From: Methanosarcina mazei S-6
Lineage (GTDB): Archaea; Halobacteriota; Methanosarcinia; Methanosarcinales; Methanosarcinaceae
Length of the DNA: 64,000 nt
Direction of reading: 5' to 3'
Assembly (NCBI RefSeq): GCF_000970205.1
Contig: NZ_CP009512.1
Location: 3,410,001-3,474,000, forward strand
The notes beneath the pieces are model-generated. The model was not told the origin of the DNA, searched no databases, and saw only the letters and a list, made by a program, of their open reading frames with translations. Both the position numbers and the translations under genes were made by a program. Of this stretch, positions 8,947 through 17,213 are shown in pieces (the stretch's first letter is position 1; the number at the start of each line of letters is the position of its first letter).

Positions 8947-9208
8947 ACGGGAGGTTAAGATTTATTCCGGAGCCAGGTTTACACCAATATCCCATAAAAA
9001 AGAAAACACTGAAATTCAGGAAATCGCTAAAAAGTATGGAAGACATTATTGTTAGGGGACTGTTTAAAGGCTTTTCATATATTGAACAATTCCGTGCTGT
9101 AAAAGCCTTAAACGAAAAACAGGTTTAACCAATAGTCCTGAGTTGAAAAGCACACTATATTAAAACAACCCGTACTGAAATGCGAGAGGGAATACCGGAA
9201 GTGTAACT

Positions 9209-10333
9209 TTGAAGCGTAACATCTTTTCAATTGGTTTTATTTCAGTTGTTTTATTCATTGTACTGGGCGCATGTGTAGGTCTGGCTGCCAGCGAGGCTTT
9301 GCAGGGAAGCGAGCAGGAGATTAACTCGGCTTTTAGCAATCAGATCACCCCTGTAATTTCAGGAGACTATATTGTCTGGCAGGATGAGCGGGACGGAAAC
9401 TGGGACATCTACATGTATGACATGTCCGCTGGAAGGACGGAAACTTCCCTGTTTAACGGTCCAAAAGATGAAATTGAGCCTGCAATCTCAGGCAGCCGTG
9501 TGGTTCTGGCAGATAACAGGAGAGGAAATTATGATATATACATGTATGATATCTCCACTAAAAAGGAAGTTCAGGTTACTTCGGATAAATCCGAGCAGAA
9601 AGAGCCTGCAATCTCAGAAGATATAATTGTCTGGACAGACCGAAGGAACCAGAACACAGATATCTACATGTACGATCTCACCACGAAAGAGGAAACCCGG
9701 ATTACAGATGATAAAGCTGACCAGAGCCAGCCTGCAGTCTGGGGAAACATCATAGTCTGGAAAGATACACGGAATGGGAATGAAGATATTTACATGTACG
9801 ACATCAGCGCAGGGAAAGAAAGCCCTGTGGTAATGGATTCTGCGGCACAGACAAACCCTGTCATAGAAGGCGATTACATCGTATGGGAGGACAGGCGTGC
9901 AGGAAACCTTGACATTTACATGTACGAGATTTCCACCGGAAAAGAAAAACCTGTCTGCACCGACCCCTCCCCGCAGAAAACCCCTGCTATCTCGGACGGA
10001 AGGATAGTCTGGGCTGACGGGAGAATTAAAGGGACAAACATCTTTATATATGATATCGCCACAGGGCAGGAAAAGACGGTTTCCACAGCATCCGAATATG
10101 AAAGCAACCCCTCAATAGACGGCAACAGGATAGTCTGGCAGGACAAGCGTAAAGGCGCAATGGACATTTTTATGTTTACTGAAGACGCTTCAGAAACCGA
10201 ATCAACTGCAGGAGAAAAAACAGAAGCTGAAACAGGCTCAAAAGCGCCTCTCGGGATATATCCTGTATCAGCCGGGGTTATAGCGGCATATCTTATGATA
10301 AATTCAGGGAAAAAAGGGAAAAGAAAAACATAA
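9209..10333 (+). CDS. TolB-like beta-propeller surface protein
   Basis: A 374-residue secreted protein. Residues 1-27 are a signal peptide. Then come seven repeats of about 44 residues with consensus I-V-W-x-D-x-R-x-G-x-x-D-I-Y-M-Y-D-I-S-x-G-x-E, together a seven-bladed propeller of the TolB/WD40-like type. A Thr/Glu/Ser-rich linker and a C-terminal hydrophobic segment followed by GKKGKRKT would anchor it. Such propellers are common in Methanosarcina envelopes and probably serve in adhesion or protein contacts. The start is TTG at 9209 with GGAAGTG six bases upstream; an in-frame TGA at 9176 rules out a much longer product. Confidence 0.85.
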   Translation: MKRNIFSIGFISVVLFIVLGACVGLAASEALQGSEQEINSAFSNQITPVISGDYIVWQDERDGNWDIYMYDMSAGRTETSLFNGPKDEIEPAISGSRVVLADNRRGNYDIYMYDISTKKEVQVTSDKSEQKEPAISEDIIVWTDRRNQNTDIYMYDLTTKEETRITDDKADQSQPAVWGNIIVWKDTRNGNEDIYMYDISAGKESPVVMDSAAQTNPVIEGDYIVWEDRRAGNLDIYMYEISTGKEKPVCTDPSPQKTPAISDGRIVWADGRIKGTNIFIYDIATGQEKTVSTASEYESNPSIDGNRIVWQDKRKGAMDIFMFTEDASETESTAGEKTEAETGSKAPLGIYPVSAGVIAAYLMINSGKKGKRKT

Positions 10334-10391
10334 GCCTGTAACCCAGATCCTGGAGAGCAGGTAATGCAGAGACTTAATGAATAAATAGAAA

Positions 10392-11270
10392 GTGAGAATA
10401 TTAACTGTCATGGGTAAAAGTTCGGAAGAGATAAAAAACCTGGAAATCCGAAGAATGAACCGGGAAGAAACCGAATTCGCAATTGAGATGGCAGCTGCCG
10501 AAGGCTGGAATCCCGGCATCCATGATGGAGAACTTTTTTACGAGACTGACCCTGAAGGCTTTTTTATTGCAGAACTTGGAGGCAAGCCAGCAGGCTGTGC
10601 CTCAGCTGTTGCATATGATGATGAATTTGGTTTTCTCGGGCTTTACGCGGTCAAACCCGAATTCAGGAAAAAAGAAATCGGAATGAAATTAACCGAAAAA
10701 TGCCTGGAGCACCTGGGAGACAGAAATATAGGGCTTGACGGGGTTGTGGAAAACGAAAAGAAGTACCAGAAAGTTATGAAATTTAAATCCTCTTACAGCA
10801 ACCTGCGTTTTGAAGGCAGAGGAGGAGGAAAAACCTCTGATGGGCTGGTAGATATCTCGGAAATCCCTTTTGAAAAGCTGCTTGAATACGATAGAAGAAT
10901 GTTTCCTGCCCCAAGGCAAGGTTTTCTGAAAAAATGGATCAAACAGCCAGACTCTTACGCTTTTGCAGCCCAGGAAGACGGAGATCTTAAAGGGTACGGC
11001 GTTATAAGGAAATGCAGACAGGGCTATAAGATAGGCCCCCTTTTTGCGGACGAGCAGTGTACGGCAGAAAAAATTTTCAGGGCACTCAGGGCTTCAGTTC
11101 CTGAAGAAACCTTTTATTTTGATGTTCCCGAACCAAATAAAAAAGCAATGGAAATAGCGAAGAAATATCACATGAATGTAATGTTCAGAACTATACGCAT
11201 GTACAGCCGGGAAGAACCCGTAATAGAGCTTGATAAGGTCTATGGGGTTACAAGTTTCGAGCTAGGATAA
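10392..11270 (+). CDS. GNAT-family N-acetyltransferase, two-domain
   Basis: A 292-residue protein. The N-terminal half is a GNAT fold: after an IRRMNREETEFAIEMAAAEGWNPG start come LGLYAVKPEFRKKEIGMKLTE, the acetyl-CoA pyrophosphate-binding loop (R/Q-x-x-G-x-G/A variant RKKEIG), and a final strand with GLDGV. The C-terminal half (from about residue 145) matches the second domain often found after YitH-like GNATs, with SYAFAAQEDGDLKGYGVIRK and GPLFAD blocks. The substrate is unknown. GTG at 10392 is used; ATG at 10410 is an alternative. Four tandem purine-rich repeats follow the stop. Confidence 0.8.
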   Translation: MRILTVMGKSSEEIKNLEIRRMNREETEFAIEMAAAEGWNPGIHDGELFYETDPEGFFIAELGGKPAGCASAVAYDDEFGFLGLYAVKPEFRKKEIGMKLTEKCLEHLGDRNIGLDGVVENEKKYQKVMKFKSSYSNLRFEGRGGGKTSDGLVDISEIPFEKLLEYDRRMFPAPRQGFLKKWIKQPDSYAFAAQEDGDLKGYGVIRKCRQGYKIGPLFADEQCTAEKIFRALRASVPEETFYFDVPEPNKKAMEIAKKYHMNVMFRTIRMYSREEPVIELDKVYGVTSFELG

Positions 11271-11327
11271 TGAGGAAGATTGGTTAGAAGGGAAAACAAA
11301 CAGAGTATAATCAGATAAAATATAATA

Positions 11328-11396
11328 AGTGAGAGAAAAATAAATGAGAGAGAAAAATAAATGAGAGAGAAAAATAAGTGAGAGAGAAAAACAAAA
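11328..11396. repeat. Four-copy 17-18-bp tandem repeat between convergent genes
   Basis: Units close to tgagagagaaaaataaa are repeated four times in the 130-base spacer between the convergent GNAT and MazG-cupin genes. It is purine-rich on the plus strand and pyrimidine-rich on the minus strand, so a minus-strand reading gives U-rich tracts. Confidence 0.85.
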
Positions 11397-11404
11397 TTTA
11401 ATGA

Positions 11405-12124
11405 TTATAGTTCAATATCCCTTATGTGCCTCTCATATCTTTCATCCCATGCAGGAGCTGTTATGCAGATCTGCTTAAGGTTTCCGCGAAACCAGAATCT
11501 TTTTCCCGCAGGCACAACTACTACGTCTCCTGATCTTACTTCAAATTCTCTGTCCTCAACTATCCATGTGCCTGACCCTTCCAGGATATAATAAAGGAAA
11601 TCACTTTTTTCGTGAACGAATTCTTCCGCATGCCCGGACTCTGTTTCCTGATAAAGGACAGCAGCATTCGGGGAGTCTGCTCTGGTTGTGTAAATCCTCA
11701 TACGGACCCCGTATTTCTCGATTACCTCTGAATTTTCAGGCCTGAAAACCACACGGGGGAATTCTTTTGAAGCTGCAGGAGGACCACGACAGAGACGGTT
11801 TTCATCAGCCATGTTAAGCAAAATCAGATTCTTTTCAAACCCCCCACTTTCCTTTCTCTTTTTCAATCTTACCGATTCAAGGGCTTCTTTAGAAAAGCCT
11901 CTGAGTTCTGCAATTCTGTAAATTACTTCAAGAAGGTCAGCAAGCTCTTCAGCCTCTTTGCTTTCAAGATACTCAGCCAGTTCTTCTTCAAGTTTTCTCT
12001 CCAGCTCCAGAAGGAATTCAGGATCTGAAATTTCTTTTACGGCAAAATCCCTGCCGGAATCCCTGAGGATATCCGGTATTCTGTCCCTTATCGCTTTATG
12101 CCCGTGTTCTGTGAAAGAAGTCAA
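11405..12124 (-). CDS. MazG-like NTP pyrophosphohydrolase fused to a cupin
   Basis: A 239-residue fusion. Residues 1-105 are a compact all-alpha NTP pyrophosphohydrolase-like module: RDRIPDIL, then EEELAEYLESKEAEELADLLEVIYRIAE with the E-x-x-E and E-x-x-D metal-binding residues, and the closing KRKESGGFEKNLIL that is usually the C-terminus of stand-alone members. Residues about 150-239 are a cupin beta barrel (YYILEGSGTWIVEDREFEVRSGDVVVVPAGKRFWFRG). The start is TTG at 12124, seven bases after GGAGG. The module probably removes aberrant nucleotides; the cupin may sense or bind a small ligand. The joining of these two domains is unusual to my knowledge. Confidence 0.75.
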   Translation of the reverse strand: MTSFTEHGHKAIRDRIPDILRDSGRDFAVKEISDPEFLLELERKLEEELAEYLESKEAEELADLLEVIYRIAELRGFSKEALESVRLKKRKESGGFEKNLILLNMADENRLCRGPPAASKEFPRVVFRPENSEVIEKYGVRMRIYTTRADSPNAAVLYQETESGHAEEFVHEKSDFLYYILEGSGTWIVEDREFEVRSGDVVVVPAGKRFWFRGNLKQICITAPAWDERYERHIRDIEL

Positions 12125-12217
12125 GAATTGCCTCCCGCCTGTGGACTGCCAGATAATACAAAAGATTACGACAGATTAAAACAGGTTACAGCAAATAAAT
12201 CATTTCTTTAAACAGAA

Positions 12218-12222
12218 AAATA
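12218..12222. repeat. Target duplication of the outer insertion sequence (left)
   Basis: AAATA directly precedes the left terminal repeat at 12223 and is repeated at 14996-15000 directly after the right terminal repeat. A five-base duplication is usual for ISH3-type elements. Confidence 0.8.
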
Positions 12223-13115
12223 CAGTAGTTCCGAATATCCTTAGTTCCGAGACCTGTTTTTTACAATTGAAGGTATAATCAAAAAAGTATTGAAGACTAT
12301 GAAGTCGTTTGCTATGACTCCAAAAAACGACTCCATGTCTGATGTAGACACAGCCAGTTTACTGGCTTTGTCTTCTGAATTCTTTAGCATCGTTGATATA
12401 ATAACTTTACCCGATGGAGCAAATTACAGCTATCAAGAGTTTCTTAACGTTTTACTTCATGCGGCAACATCTTCTACTGATTCTCTTGAATCTGCAAGTA
12501 ATGATCTCAAATCAAAAGTTCCAAACACAAGAATACCTTCAGCTGATACTATTTTCAATTACATAAAATCCAATTCTATTGAATATATCCTCTCTTCTTT
12601 CCGAAAAATAAATAATGAAATTTTTAGGATGATGAAGCTTAAAAACAATGTTCATGACATCGCTATTGACTTTCATGACGTTGAATATTATGGATGCAGA
12701 GACACTCTCTGTATAAGGGGAATCAAACCAAAGAATGGAACTTCATGGGGATATTCTTTCTGCACTTTAGATGTAATTGGGAATTCTAAGCTAACACTTG
12801 ATGTTATTGACATCAACGGATTAAGCAAAGATTATTCAATTCTTATGGAATCATTGTTTGAAAGGATTGAAAAAATGGGAGTAAAAGTGGGAACAGTATA
12901 CATGGATAGAGAATTTTTTAACAGAAAAGTTATCTCAAAGATGGAGAAATACAAAGTTGATTTCGTAATTGCAGCTAAATCAAACAAAAGAATTAAGGAG
13001 ATGCTTGAAAGGCATAGAAAAGAAAATGGAGATACTTCTACGGTTTTTGAATATAAGTTTCAAGGAGAAGAACAAACTTTTAACATTGTAGCAGTGTGGG
13101 ATAAAGAAAAAAAAT

Positions 13116-13123
13116 ACAGTATA
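13116..13123. repeat. Target duplication of the IS256-family element (left; right copy 14392-14399)
   Basis: ACAGTATA is found immediately before the left terminal repeat (ggcagtgt...) and again immediately after the right one (...acactgcc). Eight bases is the usual duplication for IS256-family insertions. Confidence 0.95.
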
Positions 13124-14391
13124 GGCAGTGTGCCTAATTTTCTGTAAAATTTGCTCTATACCCCTTAGTCTTCTTTTTTGATTACTGCTCCATTACTATA
13201 TACCTGTTTCCAGTAATCCAGTCTTCATTTATATCAATGAGTATTGAGACTACCAGTCTCAATACTGATTCCTGGTTAGGGAATGCTCCTACAACTTTGG
13301 TTCTTCTTTTTATCTCCTTGTTAGTTCTCTCCATCATATTTGTCGTCCTTATTTTTCTCCAATGACTCTGTGGAAACTGCATGTAATTCATTACATCATA
13401 CTGAAAATTCTCAAGAGTATCAGCTGCACTTTTATATTCCATCTTATCCAGTTCCCTTATCAAATCATTGTATTTTTGACGGTCTACCAATGCTTCTTTT
13501 ATCTTATCTGCTACTTCTTTTTGCTTCTTTTTTTGAACCTTTTTTAGAGCTTGCCTTATCAGATGAACGTGGCACATCTGCCAGCTTGATCCGATGAAGG
13601 ATTCTCTAACTGCTTTTTGTATTCCTTTATGACCATCAGAAACAATTAACTTGACACCTCTTAACCCTCTTTCTTTCAGGTCTTCGAATAGATCTTGCCA
13701 GAACAGAGAGTCTTCGCTGTCTGCCAATCTTGCTCCAAGAATCTCGCGAAAACCATCATCCCTGACTCCAGAAACTATAAAGAGAGCTTTATTTTCGTAA
13801 TGAAGTCCATCTCTTACTTTGAGATAAGTAGCATCAATAAACAAATAAGGAATTTCGTGTTCTATTGGCTTTGACAAAAATTCTGAAACTTTCTCATCCA
13901 GCTCTTTTGTAATTCTGGAAACTGAAGAGGCTGAGATTCCCTCAACTCCCAAAGCAGTCATGACCTTATCCACCCTTCGGGTGGAAACGCCTTGCAGGTA
14001 AGATTCAGCTACAGCGGATAAGATGGCCTGTTCAACTCGGGAATATTTCTCAAATACCTGAGTTTCAAAGGGAAACTCACGGAATTGAGGTTTTAATAAT
14101 TCAAGTTCTCCATACTTGGTAAGGAGGGTTCGGGGTTTGTAGCCATTTCTACTGGCTTTACGAGAATCAGTCCTCTCATAACGTTGTGCACCAACCTGGA
14201 GGAGGGCTTCCTCCTCCATTACGAGATTTAAAAACCACGTAATTAAATGGCGAATTCCATCTTCCTGATCGACAAGATAATCTTTTATGAGTGAGAATAA
14301 ATCTACCATTGACTCTGCATCCTGTTTTTTTGTGGTGAAAGGAAAAGGATACAGAGTCAATCATAATTTACAGAACTTTCGGTACACTGCC
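13124..14391 (-). mobile_element. IS256-family insertion sequence, complete
   Basis: A 1268-bp element with imperfect terminal inverted repeats of about 28 bp: the left end ggcagtgtgccta and the right end (reverse complement) ggcagtgtaccga, both continuing into a shared tctgtaaa block. It is flanked by an 8-bp duplication. One transposase gene on the minus strand fills it. Because it sits inside the ISH3-type transposase and both duplications are perfect, it arrived later and probably recently. Confidence 0.95.
13182..14360 (-). CDS. IS256-family (mutator-type) transposase
   Basis: A 392-residue DDE transposase, full length for the family. The catalytic residues are Asp176 (FIDATYLKVRD), Asp242 (IVSDGHKGI) and Glu344 (MMERTNKEIKRR), with the conserved CHVHLIR block at 263-269 between the second Asp and the Glu. 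The N-terminus contains the NGYKPRTLLTKYGELEL segment common to the family. It appears intact, so the element may be active. Confidence 0.97.
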   Translation of the reverse strand: MTLYPFPFTTKKQDAESMVDLFSLIKDYLVDQEDGIRHLITWFLNLVMEEEALLQVGAQRYERTDSRKASRNGYKPRTLLTKYGELELLKPQFREFPFETQVFEKYSRVEQAILSAVAESYLQGVSTRRVDKVMTALGVEGISASSVSRITKELDEKVSEFLSKPIEHEIPYLFIDATYLKVRDGLHYENKALFIVSGVRDDGFREILGARLADSEDSLFWQDLFEDLKERGLRGVKLIVSDGHKGIQKAVRESFIGSSWQMCHVHLIRQALKKVQKKKQKEVADKIKEALVDRQKYNDLIRELDKMEYKSAADTLENFQYDVMNYMQFPQSHWRKIRTTNMMERTNKEIKRRTKVVGAFPNQESVLRLVVSILIDINEDWITGNRYIVMEQ

Positions 14392-14780
14392 ACAGTATAT
14401 TTGCAACAAATAAAAAAGTGAGTTCAATAGACACATTTGTAAAGCAAATACCTGAAGAATACAGGAAGAGATGGAATATAGAAACAGGGTATAGAGTAAA
14501 AAAGGATTTTAAGATACGAACATGTTCTAAATCACCTGTTGCAAGGACACTATTTTTTGTAGTTCAATGTATCATGTATAATATTTTGAATGTATTAAAG
14601 TCAGTTCTTGACATTACAGCATACCAAATGAAATCAGTAATAAATCAAGACATTATTAAGGCAGTAAAAGAAGGAGTTAATTCATTATCCAATATTACAG
14701 TCAGGTCATTTCTTGAGTGCTTAACCAGATATAATAAAGAAAGAAGGCGAGCGCTTCGCGCTCGATTAAGAGATTTATAA

Positions 14781-15040
14781 ATTTTTAAATATAACCAAAA
14801 AAAAATCATAAAATTAGTTAGTGGAAACTATGCACAAATTTTACTTCAGGACTTTAAAATACTGAAGTTTTTAGAACATTATATAAAAAATGAAATCAGA
14901 ATCGATGAGATGAAAACATTTTTCATGAACTATTAAGGAAAAATTGTAAACGAATGAAAGTTGTCATTCGGAACTATAACAAATCGGAACTACTGAAATA
15001 TCCAATAAATATATAAGTTCTATACATATACCCATGCAGA
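14781..15040. other. Right end of the ISH3-type element and leader of the transporter gene
   Basis: Bases 14781-14995 are the non-coding tail of the outer insertion sequence; an A-rich tract and a gcgctcgattaagag segment follow the transposase stop. Bases 14996-15040 hold the second AAATA copy and a TATA-like aatatataagttc before the EamA gene. Confidence 0.6.
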
Positions 15041-15973
15041 ATGTTTCATCCATGCAGAATGTTTCTGGAGAGCAAAAAAGCGCACCTGGCAGTCATTATA
15101 GGCTGCGTATTTTACAGCATGAACGGGCTTTTTATTTCCCATATCCATGATATGGATATTTCTCCGGTAATATTTTACAGACTATTTTTTGGAATTCTCT
15201 TCCTTTTTATATACATAATTTCAAGAGGAAAAACCCCTGACCTGAGGTTAAAGAAAAGAAGAGGAAGCCTCTTTCTTCAGGGTGTGCTTGTGGTTATGTG
15301 CATGTTGCTTTATTTTACCTGCCTGAAGACCACCTGTGTATCCATAGCGATTTTACTCCAGTACACAGCCCCTGTTTACGTGATGCTGGTCTCTCCTTTT
15401 CTCCTGAAAGAAAAAATAAGAAAGGAAAGTATAGCTGCACTCTTTATCGCAATTACAGGAGTATTTCTAATGGTCAGACCTGAAGACGGGCTTTCCGGTA
15501 TTGAACTTACAGGCAGCTATATGATAGGCATAATAGCAGGGCTGCTTTCGGGGGTCGTGTTTGCGGCTCTGATCCTGAACGTGAAAGTTTTAAAAACGGA
15601 ATATCCCGAACTTGCGATTGTCTTCTGGCCTATGGGGATAGCACTTTTACTGCTCAGCCCTTCTGCATTTGATGTCTCCAGGGACGTACTCTACAGCAAC
15701 CTGACAGTTCTTGCTGTTTTCGGAATAGTGTCAATAGGTTTCGGAGAAATCTTTACGATTCTTGGGTTTGCCAATCTTAAAGCCCAGACAGGAAGCCTGC
15801 TTGCCCTGATAGAACCTGTAAGCGGGGTATTTCTGGACATAGCTGTGCTCGGGATCGCACTGTCACCGGAAACCCTTGCAGGCTGCGCCTTAATTATGGT
15901 TTCTGCGTTGATCATAAGCCTTAAGGGGCCCGAGGATATTTCGGAAAAAACAGGAGAAAGAGTTTTTATTTGA
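15041..15973 (+). CDS. EamA/DMT-superfamily transporter
   Basis: About ten transmembrane helices in two homologous halves (EamA repeats), 310 residues. The first half has the GCVFYSMNGLF start and ALLQYTAPVYVMLVSPFLLKEKIRKES block with Pro and Glu typical of the family. The second has IGFGEIFTILGFANLKAQTGSLLALIEPV. Members export amino acids, nucleotides or other metabolites; the substrate here is unknown. An 18-bp direct duplication at 15032-15067 (catgcagaatgtttc twice) gives two possible starts, 15041 and 15059. The outer insertion sequence ends only 45 bases upstream and may have replaced the promoter. Confidence 0.9.
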   Translation: MFHPCRMFLESKKAHLAVIIGCVFYSMNGLFISHIHDMDISPVIFYRLFFGILFLFIYIISRGKTPDLRLKKRRGSLFLQGVLVVMCMLLYFTCLKTTCVSIAILLQYTAPVYVMLVSPFLLKEKIRKESIAALFIAITGVFLMVRPEDGLSGIELTGSYMIGIIAGLLSGVVFAALILNVKVLKTEYPELAIVFWPMGIALLLLSPSAFDVSRDVLYSNLTVLAVFGIVSIGFGEIFTILGFANLKAQTGSLLALIEPVSGVFLDIAVLGIALSPETLAGCALIMVSALIISLKGPEDISEKTGERVFI

Positions 15974-16009
15974 AAGAACTCCCCCCTTACCGCAGCCACT
16001 AATGAAAGT

Positions 16010-17035
16010 TCAGAGTGAACAGTACTCGTCTCTTGCCCTGAGAAGTGCTTTTATGTTCCCGAGTGGAGTGTGGGGAGCAAGGCCACAGCCGGGTGCAAGG
16101 ATATCGATTCCATCTTCAAGGCACGCCCTGGCTTCAATAATAACCTCTTCAGTCCCTTTCATCAACAGGGTATCCGAAGGGGAAACATTTCCTATCAGAC
16201 GTATCCGGTCGCCCACAATCCGCTTTGCAAAACTGACCTCTACTTTTTCTTCAATACTGATTCCCTCAAATCCTGAGTCTGCAAGAGGATCAAGGACAGC
16301 CGTTGCATCTCCACACATATGCAGGATTTTCAAGCCTTTGACTTCTTTGCAGAATTTCCTGTAGAGCGGAAAAACCGAGGTCTCAAACATCTGAGGGGCA
16401 ATGATATCAGGTCCGGCTTCAGAATCTATCAGGGTCACGGCATCTGCACCTCTTTCAATTAATCCGTTCGCATATTCGATACAGGCTTCCATTACGGTTC
16501 CCATGAGCTCTTCAACGACTTCGGGGTTTGTTACAAACCACATGAGGTAGTTTCTCATTCCCGCAAGCATGGAAGCAAGCCCGGCAGGACCTACAACCCC
16601 TGCGACAACAGGAACATCCTCCCCCACACGTTCTTTGAGGATTTCAACCGCGTCCAGCACTACGGATGTCAACCTGCTTTCAAGAAGAGAATCAGGAACT
16701 GAGATGTCCTTAACGTCTTTCTTTTTCTTGCAGGGGAAATCTGTTACATAAGGCTGTATATCAACGCTGCCTTCGTCTACCGTACATCCCAGAGTTTCAG
16801 CAAGCACTGTGGTGCAAAAAGGGCACCGCACATTCTCAAATCCTGCGATCTCGTATCCACCCAGAGCAAGTGCAGCCATTTTAGCTGCATCGTAATTAGC
16901 CTGAGGCCAGTATGCTCCAGTCATTTCCATAAGTTCTACCGTGCCAGTCTGGGTAACAGAACAGACAGGAACCATGTCAATAGATTCACCTTTCAGCGCC
17001 CGTTTAAATCTCGTGTTAAGGGTTAATTCTCTCAT
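16010..17035 (-). CDS. MtaA-like methylcobamide:coenzyme M methyltransferase
   Basis: A 341-residue member of the uroporphyrinogen-decarboxylase/MtaA-MtbA-CmuA superfamily. The zinc site H-x-C-x(n)-C is present as His239-Met-Cys241 and Cys317 (HMCGD ... APGCGLAP). Blocks such as MVPVCSVTQTGTVELMEMTGAYWP and GFEGISIEEKV are closer to MtaA (methanol) than to MtbA (methylamines), judged from memory of those proteins. Such enzymes move the methyl group from a corrinoid protein to coenzyme M in the cytoplasm. No corrinoid protein or methanol/methylamine methyltransferase gene is adjacent, so its partner is unknown. Extra Cys71/Cys74 (CPFC) and Cys84 are notable. Confidence 0.85.
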   Translation of the reverse strand: MRELTLNTRFKRALKGESIDMVPVCSVTQTGTVELMEMTGAYWPQANYDAAKMAALALGGYEIAGFENVRCPFCTTVLAETLGCTVDEGSVDIQPYVTDFPCKKKKDVKDISVPDSLLESRLTSVVLDAVEILKERVGEDVPVVAGVVGPAGLASMLAGMRNYLMWFVTNPEVVEELMGTVMEACIEYANGLIERGADAVTLIDSEAGPDIIAPQMFETSVFPLYRKFCKEVKGLKILHMCGDATAVLDPLADSGFEGISIEEKVEVSFAKRIVGDRIRLIGNVSPSDTLLMKGTEEVIIEARACLEDGIDILAPGCGLAPHTPLGNIKALLRARDEYCSL

Positions 17036-17213
17036 ATTTTCACCAGCTATAATCAGATATTGATAGTTCAGTTTCGGCTGCCAGCCTGATAAATAATGTC
17101 CTGGAAATATTTGTTATTTTATAATATACCGGGAAACGTATATAAAAAATATAAATCAAAGAAAAAAAAGCAAATTACTTACGCTGCATGATTGGGGCTT
17201 TATTTTCATGCTT

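Larger units (their letters stand above)
12290..14780 (+). pseudogene. ISH3/IS4-type transposase, split by an insertion
   Basis: The 5' part is 12290-13123 and the 3' part is 14400-14780. Removing the inner element plus one copy of its 8-bp duplication restores a continuous frame across KEKKYSIFATNKK. DDE residues are visible: Asp in AIDFHDVEYYG, Asp in YMDREFFN, and Glu in YRKRWNIETGYRVKK, which also fits the IS4-superfamily Y-(2)-R-(3)-E-(6)-K signature. The Glu is beyond the insertion, so neither fragment can be active. TTG at 12290 or ATG at 12299 is the start. Confidence 0.9.
12223..14995 (+). mobile_element. ISH3-type insertion sequence, interrupted by a nested IS256-family element
   Basis: The ends are inverted: cagtagttccga at 12223 and its complement ending at 14995, with a second shared block tagttccga about 15 bases inward at each end. 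The element is flanked by AAATA on both sides. Without the nested insertion it is about 1.5 kb and encodes one transposase of about 404 residues. The interruption at 13124-14391 splits that gene. The outer ends and duplication are intact, so the element could still be mobilised in trans by a related transposase. Confidence 0.9.
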
